The notes: a model not told the origin generated them from the sequence alone. Positions 17,978 to 27,783 are shown, numbered from the stretch's first letter. The stretch is DNA of 64,000 bases from Oleomonas cavernae (GCF_003590945.1 NZ_QYUK01000011.1:1888001-1952000); one strand, 5' to 3'. Numbers and translations are program-made.

Positions 17978-19242
17978 TTATCCGCCCGCCTCGGCCGGGG
18001 CGCTGTCCTTGGCGAGACGATCGAGATGAAGGCGGATGTGGGCGGCCTCGGCCGGGGTGGTGGCCAGGGCGATCGCGCGGTCGAAGGCGCAGCGCGCCTC
18101 CCGGCCACGGCCGAGCGCGAGCAGATAGGCCCCCCTGGCCCCGTGGAAATGGAAATAGCCGCCCAGCCGCGCCTCCAGCGGCTCGATCATCGCCAGCGCA
18201 GCAGCCGGCCCCTGCACCTTGGCGGTGGCGACCGAGCGGTTCAGCGTGACCACGGGCGACGGCTGCAACCGCTCCAGTGTCGCATAGAGCAGGTCGATCT
18301 GGACCCAGTCGGTCTCCGCCGGCCGGGCGGCCCGGGCGTGAAGGGCGGCGATCGCCGCCTGCACCTGGTAGATGCCGGGGCGGCGGTGGCGCACCGCCTT
18401 GTCGATCAGGGCCAGGCCCTCGGCGATCATCTGCGGGTTCCAGCGGCGGCGGTCCTGGTCTTCCAGCAGCACGATGGCACCGTCGGCGTCCAGCCGGGCC
18501 GCGCTGCGCGCATGCTGCAGGAACATCAGGGCCGTCAGGCCCATGATCTCGGGCTCGGCCGGGAACAGCCGCAGCAGCAGGCGGGCGAGGCGGATCGCCT
18601 CGTCGCACAGGGGCCGGCGGTGATCGGCCTCCGCCCCCGTCGCCGAATAGCCTTCGTTGAACACCAGGTAGATCATGGCCGCGACCACGCCCAGGCGTTC
18701 CGACCGTTCGACCGCGCCGGGCGCCTCGAACGGGACATCGGCCTGGGCGATGCGGCTCTTGGCCCGGGTGATGCGCTGCTCCATCGCGCTCTCGCCCACC
18801 AGGAAGGCGCGGGCGATCTGCTTGACCGTCAACCCCGAGACGACGCGCAGGGCCAAGGCGATCTGCTGGGTCGCGGGCAGTTCGGGGTGGCAGCAGACGA
18901 ACAGCAGGCGCAGCACGTCGTCGCGGTAGTCGGCCCCGTCCAGCCGCTCGGCCAGGTCCGCCTCGACATCATCAAGATCGGAGAGCAGTTCCTCGGCTGG
19001 CAGCGGGGCCTGCCTGGCCCGCCGGCGCACCGTGTCGAGCGCCGCGTTGCGCCCGACAAAGATCAGCCAGGCGGTGGTGTCGCGCGGCGGCCCGTTCTGG
19101 GGCCAGTTCTTCAAGGCCCGCAGGCAGGCTTCCTGAAAGGCTTCCTCGGCCGTGTCCAGGTCGCGGAAATAGCGCAGCAAGGCCCCATGGCCTGGGGACG
19201 GGCCGAGGTCAGGGCCGCGTCGATCCAGGCCAGGTCGGTCAT
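17978..19242 (-). pseudogene. ECF42-type RNA polymerase sigma factor, frameshifted near its start
   Basis: The sigma factor reads from the ATG at 19242 (MTDLAWIDAALTSARPQAMG), overlapping the upstream DGPF gene stop as ATGA. At 19183-19186 (GGGG on the coding strand) one base is missing; restoring it gives AMGALLRYFRDLDTAEEAF and a 421-aa protein. Region 2 is LLRYFRDLDTAEEAFQEACL, region 4 is PATQQIALALRVVSGLTVKQIARAF. The long C-terminal extension (about residues 200-421) is TPR-like and is the mark of ECF42, a group I know to be linked to DGPF (YciI-like) proteins rather than an anti-sigma factor. Same single-base G/C-run defect as four other genes here. Confidence 0.85.
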
Positions 19243-19610
19243 GCCGGGACGGCCCCTGCCGTGAAATAGCCGATCGGCCGGATCTCGTAGGAGCCCAGGC
19301 CCGGATTTGCCACGGCCAGCTCCCTGGCGGTTTCCAGGGCCTGATCGAGGGAGGCGCAATCGACCACGTAGAAGCCCAGCAACTGCTCCTTGGTCTCGGC
19401 GAAGGGGCCGTCGATCACCAGGGGCTCGGGGCTCTTGCGCAGGGTCGTCGCGGCGGTGGTGGGCAGCAGCCGGGCGACCGGCCCCAGCCGGCCTTGCTTG
19501 ACCAGCTTCTGCTGGACCGCGGCCAGCCGGGCCATGACCGCGTCGTCCTCGTCCTTGGACCAGGCGCCGACGACATCTTCGACGTTGTAGCAAAGGATGG
19601 CATAGAGCAT
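19239..19610 (-). CDS. YciI-related DGPF protein linked to the ECF42 sigma factor
   Basis: 123 aa. YciI-like alpha/beta fold opening MLYAILCYNVEDVV, with the group signature DGPFAETKEQLLGF starting at residue 67. DGPF proteins sit beside ECF42 sigma factors in many genomes and are needed for or affected by their activity by an unknown route. Here the stop codon overlaps the sigma start (ATGA), so the two are translationally coupled. First gene of the four-gene operon; its promoter must lie in the 183-bp divergent gap with the monooxygenase gene. Confidence 0.9.
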   Translation of the reverse strand: MLYAILCYNVEDVVGAWSKDEDDAVMARLAAVQQKLVKQGRLGPVARLLPTTAATTLRKSPEPLVIDGPFAETKEQLLGFYVVDCASLDQALETARELAVANPGLGSYEIRPIGYFTAGAVPA

Positions 19611-19702
19611 GGGGCCGCTTTCCTCGGGTTCTCTCTCACCAGGACGAACGAGTATGGTCGATGCCGACAGGGGCTGACGAAAAAATCCGCTCGCCCAAAG
19701 AC

Positions 19703-19716
19703 TTGTCGACCGACAA
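19703..19716. promoter_or_regulatory. TTGTCG-AC-CGACAA inverted repeat in the divergent control region
   Basis: A 6-bp perfect inverted repeat with 2-bp spacer lies in the A/T-richer centre of the gap between the ECF42 operon and the monooxygenase gene. The plus strand contains TGTCGA, which resembles the -35 motif I recall for ECF42 promoters, but on the minus strand, where the sigma operon is read, it is TGTCGG. Either a regulator site or part of a promoter; weak. Confidence 0.25.
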
Positions 19717-19793
19717 AATTTTCTGCTGGCGGCGAATGTGACAACAAGTCAATCTGCCTACAGAAGAAGCGGTGCGGCCGCGCGGAGGAGAGA

Positions 19794-21281
19794 ATGGCAA
19801 CCGAACATTTCGACGTGCTGATCGTTGGCGCCGGGCTTTCCGGCATCGGCGCGGCGCATCACCTGAAGGAAAATTGCCCCAACAAGACCTATGCCATCCT
19901 CGAAGGCCGCGACAGCATCGGCGGCACCTGGGACCTCTTCCGCTACCCCGGGATCCGCTCGGACTCCGACATGTACACGCTGGGTTTCTCGTTCAAGCCC
20001 TGGACCGAGGCCAAGGCCATCGCCGACGGCCCGTCGATCATGAACTACCTCAACCAGGTGCTGGACGACGGCGGCATCCGCAAGAACATCCGCTTCGGCC
20101 TGATGGTCAAGCGCGCCGACTGGTCGTCCGATGCCGCGGCCTGGACGGTGGAGGCCGAGCGGGGTGGCGAGATCGTGCGCTTCACCTGCAATTTCCTCTA
20201 CATGTGCAGCGGCTACTACAATTACGAAAAGGGCTATACGCCGGACTTTCCGGGCATCGAGCAGTTCGGCGGGCGCATCGTCCATCCGCAGAAATGGACC
20301 CCCGACATCGACTATGCCGGCAAGCGGGTGGTGGTGATCGGCTCGGGCGCCACGGCGGTGACCCTGGTGCCCGAAATGGCCAAGACCGCCGGCCATGTCA
20401 CCATGCTGCAGCGCTCGCCCACCTATATCGTCACCCGCCCGGCGGAGGACGGCATGGCCAACTGGATGCGCCGCTGGCTGCCGGCGATGCTGGCTTACGG
20501 CATCACCCGGTGGAAGAACGTGCTGCTGACCATGTTCTTCTACCAACTGTCGCGGCGGCGGCCGGCCCGGGTGAAGAAGACGCTGATCGACCTGGTGCGC
20601 AAGCAGCTCGGCCCCAATTTCGACGTGAGCAAGCACTTCACGCCCAGCTATAACCCCTGGGACCAGCGCGTGTGCCTGGTGCCCGACGGCGACCTGTTCA
20701 CGGCCCTGCGCAGCGGCCGGGCCTCGGTCGCGACCGACCATATCGAGACCTTCACGCCAAAGGGCATCAAGCTGAAGTCGGGCGAAGAACTCGAGGCCGA
20801 CCTCATCGTCACCGCGACCGGCCTGGATCTCAAATTCCTGGGCGGCTTGGAGGTCACCGTCGACGGCGTCCGCCGTGAAGTCTCCAAGGCGATGAACTAC
20901 AAGGGCCTGATGCTCAGCGACGTGCCAAACATGGCCATCGCCTTCGGCTATACCAATGCCTCGTGGACCTTGAAGGCGGACCTGACGTCGGAATACGTCT
21001 GCCGCCTGATCAACCACCTGGACCGCACCGGCTATCGCCAGGCCACGCCCAAGATCACCGACCCCGAGGTGACCCCGGAAGCCTTCATCAACTTCACCTC
21101 CGGCTATGTCCAGCGGGCGCTGGAAAAGTTCCCCAAACAGGGCTCGAAGCGGCCGTGGAAGCTCTACCAGAACTACGCCCTCGACATCGTCACCCTGAAG
21201 TTCGGCTCGCTCGACGACGGCTCGCTGGTGTTCTCCAATCCGGCACCGGTGGCGGGAACACAGACGGCGCTGGCGAGCTGA
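19794..21281 (+). CDS. flavin-containing monooxygenase, Baeyer-Villiger type
   Basis: 495 aa from the ATG at 19794 with GGAGGAG just upstream. Two Rossmann motifs are visible: the FAD site GAGLSGIG at 12-19 and the NADPH site VIGSGATAV at 181-189. Between them FGGRIVHPQKW at 158-168 matches the Baeyer-Villiger fingerprint FxGxxxHxxxW. Such enzymes insert oxygen next to a ketone or oxidise thioethers; the close relatives I know act on hydrophobic or aryl ketones, but the substrate is not known. Divergent from the ECF42 operon. Cytosolic. Confidence 0.9.
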   Translation: MATEHFDVLIVGAGLSGIGAAHHLKENCPNKTYAILEGRDSIGGTWDLFRYPGIRSDSDMYTLGFSFKPWTEAKAIADGPSIMNYLNQVLDDGGIRKNIRFGLMVKRADWSSDAAAWTVEAERGGEIVRFTCNFLYMCSGYYNYEKGYTPDFPGIEQFGGRIVHPQKWTPDIDYAGKRVVVIGSGATAVTLVPEMAKTAGHVTMLQRSPTYIVTRPAEDGMANWMRRWLPAMLAYGITRWKNVLLTMFFYQLSRRRPARVKKTLIDLVRKQLGPNFDVSKHFTPSYNPWDQRVCLVPDGDLFTALRSGRASVATDHIETFTPKGIKLKSGEELEADLIVTATGLDLKFLGGLEVTVDGVRREVSKAMNYKGLMLSDVPNMAIAFGYTNASWTLKADLTSEYVCRLINHLDRTGYRQATPKITDPEVTPEAFINFTSGYVQRALEKFPKQGSKRPWKLYQNYALDIVTLKFGSLDDGSLVFSNPAPVAGTQTALAS

Positions 21282-21401
21282 CCCGACAAACCTGCAGTAC
21301 ACCGCCGGCATTGCATCTAATGCGGTTGCTTGCACGCTTGGCGGAATGACGGTGTTGGACTACCTTGATCCGGGCTAAGGGGTATTGGGGGATCGGGGTT
21401 C

Positions 21402-23225
21402 ATGCGGGAAGCACTTCCGCGGGGCAGTCGTTTGGATTTTTTCGGTCGGGTTGCTGGCGTCGCGTTGATCGCTGCGTTGGGCGTCGCCGGGGCCGTTTGT
21501 CCGCCGACCGTGGCTCGTGCCGACGAGTCGCCGGCGATTGACACCGCGCCGACCGCCCCCACCGCCGTCGCCCCGCTGCATCCCCTTTCCGCCCAGGATC
21601 TGGCGCACTATCGCGCCGCCTTTGCCGCCCAGCGCCAGGGCGACTACACCGAGGCCGACCGTCAGATCGCCGGCTTGAACGACCTGATGCTGGTCGGCCA
21701 TCTGCTGCGCGAACGCTATCTGGACCAGGCGCGCTACCAAGCCGAGCAGAGCGAACTGGCCGACTGGCTGACCGCCTACGCCGACCTGCCGGGCCTTGAG
21801 GACATCGAGGCGCTGGCCGCGGCGGGCAATCCGTCGGGCGCCGGCGACGGCACCGCCCGCCCCTATCTGCGCAACGCCAATGTCCGCATCCTGGGCCTGT
21901 TCGAGGCCCCGCTCGACATCATGCCGGCCGAGCCGCGGGGCCGGCCCGGCCAGGCCCGCACCCGGGCCATCGCGCCGCGCATCGCCGCCGCCCTGCGCGC
22001 CGACCGGCCCGACCAGGCCGCCCAGTTGCTGGACGAGCCGAAGGTGGGCGGGCGTCTCGACCCCGACGAACTGGAAATCGCCCGGGGCGACATCGCCTAT
22101 CACTTCTACCGCATGGGCGACGACCAGTCGGCCTATGACATGGCCGCCGCGGTCGCCGACCGCTCGCGCGCGATCGTGCCCATGGCCGATTGGACCGCCG
22201 GCCTAGCCGCCTGGCGGCTGGGCGATCCGGCCCGCGCCGGCATCCATTTCGCCGCCCTGGCCGAGGCCGACAATGTCTCGGTCTGGGTGGTTTCGGCCGC
22301 GGCCTTCTGGGCGGCACGGGCCGATCTGGTGTCGGGCCGGCCAGAACGGGTGCTCGATCACCTGACCCTGGCAGCCAGCTACCCCAACACCTTTTACGGC
22401 CTGATGGCGATCCGCCTGCTGGGCCGCGACATCACCGCGACCCCGGAACTGGGCGAGATCGACAGCCGCACCCTGACCGCCCTGGCGACCGACATCGCCG
22501 TGCAGCGGGCCGCGGCCCTGGCCGCCATCGGCCAGGTCGACCTGGCCAGCGCGGAACTGGGCCTGGTGCGGGCGCGCCTGTCGCCGACTGAAACCTCAGG
22601 CGTCGATGCGCTGTCCGCCCGCCTGGGTCTGGTCGATCCCGACGCCCACGGCAGCGGCCGCTATCCGGTGCCGGCCTGGCGCCCGGGCGACGGCCTGCGC
22701 GTTGACCGCGCCCTGCTCTTTGCCTTCGCCAAGCAGGAATCGGGCTTCAATACCCATGCCCGCAGCCCGGTGGGCGCCATGGGCCTGATGCAGTTGATGC
22801 CCGGCACCGCGCGCATCGTCGCCAATCGCCGCGGCATCGATCTGGGGTCCAAGATGAGCGGCCTGACCGATCCCGGCACCAACCTGAGCCTGGGCCAAGC
22901 CTATCTCGAGATGCTGATGGAAGACGGCTCGATCGGGAACAACCTGTTCCTGGTCGCCGCCGCCTACAATGCCGGGCCGGGCAATGCCCAGAAGTGGCTG
23001 GAAGAGGTCAAGTTCAACGGCGACCCGCTGCTGTTCATCGAGAGCATCCCGGCCGGCGAGACCCGGCTGTTCATCGAGCGCATCCTCGCGAACTTCTGGA
23101 TTTACCAGGCCCGCCTGGGGCAGACTTTGGAAACGCTCGACGCCGCCGCCAGCGGCGCCTGGCCGATCTATGTCCCCCAGGATCGCGAAGCGATCCGCAC
23201 GAGTTTGCGCCGTTATGCCGGTTGA
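21402..23225 (+). CDS. soluble-type lytic murein transglycosylase
   Basis: 607 aa. N-terminal hydrophobic leader (about residues 18-42, ending in VARADES) for export; a long helical, alanine-rich superhelical domain (about 60-400) of the Slt70 kind; then the SLT catalytic domain from about 430. The catalytic glutamate is Glu446 in FAKQESGF, followed by [16 protein letters not shown] and [13 protein letters not shown], the usual SLT motifs. It cleaves peptidoglycan glycan strands to 1,6-anhydro products in the periplasm. The 11-bp overlap with moaB suggests a common transcript. Confidence 0.92.
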   Translation: MREALPRGSRLDFFGRVAGVALIAALGVAGAVCPPTVARADESPAIDTAPTAPTAVAPLHPLSAQDLAHYRAAFAAQRQGDYTEADRQIAGLNDLMLVGHLLRERYLDQARYQAEQSELADWLTAYADLPGLEDIEALAAAGNPSGAGDGTARPYLRNANVRILGLFEAPLDIMPAEPRGRPGQARTRAIAPRIAAALRADRPDQAAQLLDEPKVGGRLDPDELEIARGDIAYHFYRMGDDQSAYDMAAAVADRSRAIVPMADWTAGLAAWRLGDPARAGIHFAALAEADNVSVWVVSAAAFWAARADLVSGRPERVLDHLTLAASYPNTFYGLMAIRLLGRDITATPELGEIDSRTLTALATDIAVQRAAALAAIGQVDLASAELGLVRARLSPTETSGVDALSARLGLVDPDAHGSGRYPVPAWRPGDGLRVDRALLFAFAKQESGFNTHARSPVGAMGLMQLMPGTARIVANRRGIDLGSKMSGLTDPGTNLSLGQAYLEMLMEDGSIGNNLFLVAAAYNAGPGNAQKWLEEVKFNGDPLLFIESIPAGETRLFIERILANFWIYQARLGQTLETLDAAASGAWPIYVPQDREAIRTSLRRYAG

Positions 23226-23733
23226 TGAGACCCGAAGCTTCCGCCCTGTCAATATCGCGATCCTGACCGTCTCCGACACCCGTGTCGCCGCCGACGACCG
23301 GTCGGGCGACACGCTGGTGCAGCGCCTGACCGACGCCGGCCACACCTTGGCCGCCCGCACCATCGTCACCGACGACCGCCCCGCCATCGAGGGGCAGTTG
23401 CGCGCCTGGATCGCCGATCCGGGCATCGAGGTGGTGATCGCCACCGGCGGCACCGGCATCACCGCCCGCGACGTCACCCCGGAAGCCTTCCGCGCGGTGT
23501 GGGAAAAGGAAGTCGAGGGTTTCGGCGAGCTGTTCCGCTGGCTCTCCTACGCCAAGATCGGCACCTCGACCATCCAGTCGCGCGCCTGTGCCGGCATCGC
23601 GGGCAAGACCTTGCTGTTCGCCGTGCCCGGCTCGCCTTCGGCCTGCCGCGATGCCTGGGACGACATCCTCAAATCCCAGCTCGATATCCGCTTCCGCCCC
23701 TGCAACTTCATCGAGCTGCTGCCGCGGCTGTAA
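23215..23733 (+). CDS. moaB: MoaB/MogA family molybdopterin-cofactor protein
   Basis: 172 aa, starting inside the end of the transglycosylase gene. Contains AILTVSDTR at the first strand, then [19 protein letters not shown], the conserved MoCF-binding motif, and a late [18 protein letters not shown]. Family members adenylate or bind molybdopterin during Mo-cofactor synthesis; many bacteria have a MoaB whose own role is redundant. No other moa or mog genes are in the window. Confidence 0.9.
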   Translation: MPVDETRSFRPVNIAILTVSDTRVAADDRSGDTLVQRLTDAGHTLAARTIVTDDRPAIEGQLRAWIADPGIEVVIATGGTGITARDVTPEAFRAVWEKEVEGFGELFRWLSYAKIGTSTIQSRACAGIAGKTLLFAVPGSPSACRDAWDDILKSQLDIRFRPCNFIELLPRL

Positions 23734-23737
23734 CCCG

Positions 23738-25741
23738 TCAGCCGACAGCCCCGCGCGGATCGAGATCGGCCAGGGCGGAAACCGTCTGGCGGAAGGTCTC
23801 GGCCAGGCCCAGGGCCGCCTCCCGGCTCGACTGGCCCGCCGCGGCCCGGCCGTGGATCGCCTGCGCCAGGGCGGACAGCCTCGCGAGCCCGAGATTGGCT
23901 GCCACGCCCTTGATCTCGTGCGCCACTTCGGCCGCCGTGGCGTGATCGTCGTTGGCCGCCGCCTGCCGCAACCGCTCGATGGACGGTTGCAGGGTGGTGC
24001 CGAACCCGGCCAGCAACGCGCGGATCGCCTCGGGATCGATCGCCGCTTTCAGCGCCGCCAGGCGCGCCGTGTCGACGATCGGCGGCAGCCCGGTGTCGGC
24101 CCTCTCGCGGCGCTCGGCTTTGCGGTGGGCCGCCAAAATCTGCGCGATGTCGTTCCAGGCGAAGGGCTTGCTCAGGAAGTCGTCGAACCCGGCCGCCAGG
24201 GCCGCGGCGACCGTCTCCTTCATGGCGTCGGCCGACATGGCGACAACCCGGATCGAGGCCGTATCGGGATCCCCCCGCAGGCGGCGCAGGATCTCGAAGC
24301 CATCCATGTCGGGAAGGTGCAGGTCGAGCAGGATCAGATCGGGTTCGAGCGCGCGCGCCGCCACAATCCCCCTGGCACCGTTTTCCGCCTCGATCAAGGT
24401 GACCGCGGGGATGCGGGCGAGGAAGGCCGACAGCAGTTGGCGGTTGGCCGGTGCATCCTCGATGTAGAGGACGGTCTGCTCGGGTATGTCGGGCAAGGCC
24501 CGCGGGCTCGCCGCGTCGACCGGGCGGCGGCGCGGCACCTCGAGCGGCAGCGTGATCCAGAAGGTCGAGCCCTGGCCCTCGACGCTTTCAAAGCCGATTT
24601 GCCCGCCCATCTGGGTGACGAGTTCCCTGGCAATGGTGAGGCCGATGCCGGTGCCCTCGATCGGCCCGCTGTCGGCACCGAGCCGGTTGAACGGCTGGAA
24701 GACGCCCGACTGGCGGCGGCTGGAAATGCCGTTGCCGGTGTCGATGACGCTGATCTTCGCCATGGTCGCGTCCAGCCGCTCGGCGACGACGCGGAGGTTG
24801 CCGCCGGGCCGGTTGTACTTCACGCCGTTCGAAGCCAGGTTGAGCAGGATCTGCAGCAGCCGGCCGCGGTCGGCCCGGACATGGAAGTCCGGCGGGATGT
24901 CCCAATCGGCCAAGACCACGTCGCGCGAGGCGGCCTGCTCGCCCAGCATCTGCCGAAGCTGATCCAGCGTTTCGCTCAGATCGACCAGTTCCAGGGAGAA
25001 CCGGACCTGCTTGGCCTCGATTTTGACCAGGTCGAGCACATCGTTGATCAGCAGCAGGAGGTGAGCGCCGCTGCGCCCGATCATCTCGGCAAAGCCGCGG
25101 CCGCGGGCCGAGATCTCATCGCCCGGTGCGGTCGCCAGCAATTCGGCAAAGCCGATGATCGAATTCATCGGGGTCCGCAGCTCGTGGCTCATGGAGGCGA
25201 GAAACGCGGACTTCGCCGCATTGGCCTCCTCGGCCGACTGCCGGGCCGCTTCAAGCTCTTCGTTGCGGTGCTTGAGCGTGGTGGCGGCCATCGCAAGCTG
25301 GGCTTCGATCTCGTTGCGGTGTTGGATTTCGGCCTCGAGCCGGGCGTTCGCCCGGCGCAACATTTCCGGGCTGGGCAGCGCCAGCGCCTGGGGCAGGACC
25401 CGCCACACCACCAGCGCCGTCGCCGCCGAGATCAGGGCCGTCGCGGCCTTCACGATGCCGTCCAGCCCATAGGCCGGATACCACAGCGTCAGCAGACCGA
25501 CGACATGGGTGGTGCCGCAAGCCGTGATGAACAGGGCGAACAGAATGAAGACGGATTTGAACTGAAGGTCGGCCCGGCGCCGCTGGAAGACATAGAGCGC
25601 AATCGGTATCGAGAAATAGGCCAGCGCGATGACGACGTCCGATCCCGCGTGCAGCAGCAGCAGTCCCGGCTGCCATAGCAGGCAGTAGCCGTGCGGCAGA
25701 AAACTGGCCGAACCGAACAGAAATTGCAGAAATGCGTCCAT
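23738..25741 (-). CDS. hybrid histidine kinase with ethylene-receptor-like membrane sensor domain
   Basis: 667 aa from the ATG at 25741 (GGGAGAG upstream). Residues about 20-118 form three membrane helices that align with the plant ETR1 ethylene-binding domain: Asp35, Tyr42, Ile45, Pro46, Ile72, Cys75 and His79 occupy the spacing of ETR1 Asp25, Tyr32, Ile35, Pro36, Ile62, Cys65 and His69; Cys and His bind Cu(I) in ETR1. Next come a coiled coil (126-180), HisKA with phospho-His186 in SMSHELRTP, HATPase (NGVKYN, DTGNGI, GTGIGL), a receiver with Asp473 and Lys525, and a C-terminal HPt with His608 (AHEIKG). The stop is 4 bp from the convergent moaB stop. The ligand (ethylene or another small unsaturated molecule) is inferred; output genes are unknown. 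Confidence 0.9.
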   Translation of the reverse strand: MDAFLQFLFGSASFLPHGYCLLWQPGLLLLHAGSDVVIALAYFSIPIALYVFQRRRADLQFKSVFILFALFITACGTTHVVGLLTLWYPAYGLDGIVKAATALISAATALVVWRVLPQALALPSPEMLRRANARLEAEIQHRNEIEAQLAMAATTLKHRNEELEAARQSAEEANAAKSAFLASMSHELRTPMNSIIGFAELLATAPGDEISARGRGFAEMIGRSGAHLLLLINDVLDLVKIEAKQVRFSLELVDLSETLDQLRQMLGEQAASRDVVLADWDIPPDFHVRADRGRLLQILLNLASNGVKYNRPGGNLRVVAERLDATMAKISVIDTGNGISSRRQSGVFQPFNRLGADSGPIEGTGIGLTIARELVTQMGGQIGFESVEGQGSTFWITLPLEVPRRRPVDAASPRALPDIPEQTVLYIEDAPANRQLLSAFLARIPAVTLIEAENGARGIVAARALEPDLILLDLHLPDMDGFEILRRLRGDPDTASIRVVAMSADAMKETVAAALAAGFDDFLSKPFAWNDIAQILAAHRKAERRERADTGLPPIVDTARLAALKAAIDPEAIRALLAGFGTTLQPSIERLRQAAANDDHATAAEVAHEIKGVAANLGLARLSALAQAIHGRAAAGQSSREAALGLAETFRQTVSALADLDPRGAVG

Positions 25742-25795
25742 GCCGGCTCTCCCAAACCGTGCGGCAGAGCTTCGGCCAGACACATTTCAAAAACA

Positions 25796-26413
25796 TTAAC
25801 CGGCACGCGCAATATCTCGGACAAAAAACATGCTGAGATTGTTTGCCGGCATCTGAATCACTGTCGGTGCGCCAAAGCCCGCGTCGGCCGCCAGCCCCGC
25901 GACATCGCCCAGGTCCCGGACGCCCCAGCGCGGATCGCGCGCCCGCAGGCTGTCGTCGAACGCCTGGTTGCTGGGCGCAGTATGAGCGCCGCCCTGCCTG
26001 TAGGGTCCGTAGAGGTAGAGCGGCGCACCGGCCGGCAGCAGGGCCGCGGCACCGCGCATCAGGCCGACCGTGGCCGCCCAGGGCGAGATATGGATCATGT
26101 TGATGCAGATGATCGCCTGCGCGGCCGCGACCGGCCAGGGCGGCGCTGCCGCATCGAGCAGGACCGGCGGCAGGATGTTGCCGCAGACCGACTCGGCCGA
26201 CCAGGCAGCGATGCTGTGCAGCGCATCCTGATCGGGATCGGACGGCTGGAAGGTCAGATGGGGCAGATGACGGGCGAAATGAACCACATGCTCGCCCGTG
26301 CCACTGGCGATTTCCAGCACGGTACCGTGTGCCGGCAGGACCGCCCGCAACACGTCGAGAATCGGCTCGCGATTGCGGGCGACGGCGGGTGCATAGAGGC
26401 GATGGTCGGTCAC
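25796..26413 (-). CDS. DUF938 family class I SAM-dependent methyltransferase
   Basis: 205 aa from a GTG at 26413. SAM-binding motif I is VLEIASGTGEHVVHFA (residues about 33-48); the later PSDPDQDALHSI and NMIHISPW are typical of DUF938, a family of uncharacterised methyltransferase-fold proteins. No substrate is known. It lies 54 bp upstream of the ethylene-receptor-like kinase on the same strand, so both may be one transcript, and it is divergent from the first winged-helix gene. Confidence 0.85.
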   Translation of the reverse strand: MTDHRLYAPAVARNREPILDVLRAVLPAHGTVLEIASGTGEHVVHFARHLPHLTFQPSDPDQDALHSIAAWSAESVCGNILPPVLLDAAAPPWPVAAAQAIICINMIHISPWAATVGLMRGAAALLPAGAPLYLYGPYRQGGAHTAPSNQAFDDSLRARDPRWGVRDLGDVAGLAADAGFGAPTVIQMPANNLSMFFVRDIARAG

Positions 26414-26581
26414 GGCGGGGCCTGAAACATGTGGGTCGACAGTGAATAATGCACCGTTCCTGACATTCCGAAGGCCGAAAATACCGGCTGGACCTGTGCC
26501 GTCGGGGGTGTGGGCAGTTGCGCTATGCCAGGCTTTGGGCGATCAACATCAAACTGCCCATTCATCCGGTGCCGAGGATCG

Positions 26582-27067
26582 ATGCCCAAGACATATCTGG
26601 AACTGAACCAGGCGCAGGACAATTCCCGCCTCTTCGTGGCGGCCTTCCTCCGCTACTTCCTGCGTATCTGCCGGGTGGAATTGCAGGTGTTCCGTGGCGA
26701 CATGGAAATGGCGATCATCGCCCAGGCCGTCGCGATTTCGGCGATCGAGGCCTTGCTGCGCGATCCCAAGTTCAAGGAGGAATTCCGCTCGATGTCCACG
26801 GTCGTCGGCGTTGAACGCCAGCGCGGGGTCAATCTCATGTCGATCGCCGAGGCGACCGGGCTGCCGCGCGAGACGGTACGGCGCAAGCTGCAGCGTCTGA
26901 TCAAGCTCGACATCGTCATCAAGCGGGACGACGGCGAGTATGTCATGCAGTCTCGCGCCATTCAGACGCAGGTGAGCCAGGGTTTCATCGGCACCCTGGA
27001 AGCGGAGACCCTCCGCTTCATCAATGGCTGCATCGATGACGGCGTCTTCAAGGCCAAAGGCGGCTGA
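26582..27067 (+). CDS. winged-helix DNA-binding protein, copy A of a tandem pair
   Basis: 161 aa from the ATG at 26582 (GAGGA upstream). N-terminal helices (NSRLFVAAFLRYFLRICRVE then GDMEMAIIAQ), then a MarR/IclR-like winged helix with recognition helix region TGLPRETVRRKLQRL and wing RDDGEYVM, and a C-terminal helix (EAETLRFINGCIDDGVFKAK). Nearly every segment is shared with the next gene. Compared with copy B it has an extra segment (about residues 58-78) between the N-terminal helices and the winged helix. Its targets are unknown; the family is not one I can name. Confidence 0.8.
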   Translation: MPKTYLELNQAQDNSRLFVAAFLRYFLRICRVELQVFRGDMEMAIIAQAVAISAIEALLRDPKFKEEFRSMSTVVGVERQRGVNLMSIAEATGLPRETVRRKLQRLIKLDIVIKRDDGEYVMQSRAIQTQVSQGFIGTLEAETLRFINGCIDDGVFKAKGG

Positions 27068-27196
27068 CGGGATCATCGTGCCGGGAAGGCCGGCCTTGCC
27101 GCCCAATTTGAGCACCAAGGCGCGGTCAAGCCGTGCGATTAATGCAAAGATCTGAAAGGAACCGCTGGACGGCCAGCTTGATGCGCGGGGCGCGCC

Positions 27197-27640
27197 ATGT
27201 CGAAGATCCATGCCGAGCGCAACCAGGACCAGGACCGCTCCCGCCTCTTCGTGGCCGCCATCCTGCGCTACTTCCTGCGCATCTGCCGCATAGAACAAGA
27301 GGCATTCCACGGCGACATTGAAATGGCGATCATCGCCCAGACCGTCATGCTGGCAAACATCGAGCCGCCGACAGCCGGGGCCGTCGCGCGCCAGTGCGGC
27401 GTGACGACGATGGAAATTGCCCAAGCAACCGGCCTTCCCCGCGAAACTGTGCGCCGGAAACTGCTGCGCCTGGTTGAACTGGAATTTCTGCAACGGCGGG
27501 AGGACGGCAAATTCGTCGTGCCGCCGCCCCGATCAGGAAGCCAGGAGAGACGGGCGCCCCTGACTGAAATCGAGAGCGAGTCCATTGCCTTCCTGAATGC
27601 CTGTTTCAATGAGGGCATCTTCAAGGTCCAGGAGAAATGA
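27197..27640 (+). CDS. winged-helix DNA-binding protein, copy B of a tandem pair
   Basis: 147 aa, starting 129 bp after copy A. Matches copy A in the N-terminal helices (RSRLFVAAILRYFLRICRIE, GDIEMAIIAQ), the recognition region ATGLPRETVRRKLLRL, the wing REDGKFVV and the closing helix (SIAFLNACFNEGIFK). Identity is highest at the first 45 residues and the helix-turn-helix, so DNA target and partner surfaces may be kept while the linker differs. Tandem duplication within this lineage is the simple origin. The gap between the two copies contains no gene. Confidence 0.8.
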   Translation: MSKIHAERNQDQDRSRLFVAAILRYFLRICRIEQEAFHGDIEMAIIAQTVMLANIEPPTAGAVARQCGVTTMEIAQATGLPRETVRRKLLRLVELEFLQRREDGKFVVPPPRSGSQERRAPLTEIESESIAFLNACFNEGIFKVQEK

Positions 27641-27783
27641 TGGCTGGCCCGCTTGCCGCGTAACCTGGACGTGGCGTCGCCTGCACGGAATCTGCACGGT
27701 CCCGACACGGACTCGATGCCGGCCGGCGATCACCCCTGAACCTGGTGGCGGCATTGATCCTCCCGACAGGAGGACCGTGTCCC

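Noticed and set aside
21282-21401. tRNA or small RNA in the gap before the transglycosylase
   Set aside because: No cloverleaf arms, no TTCGAAT-type loop and no strong hairpin were found.
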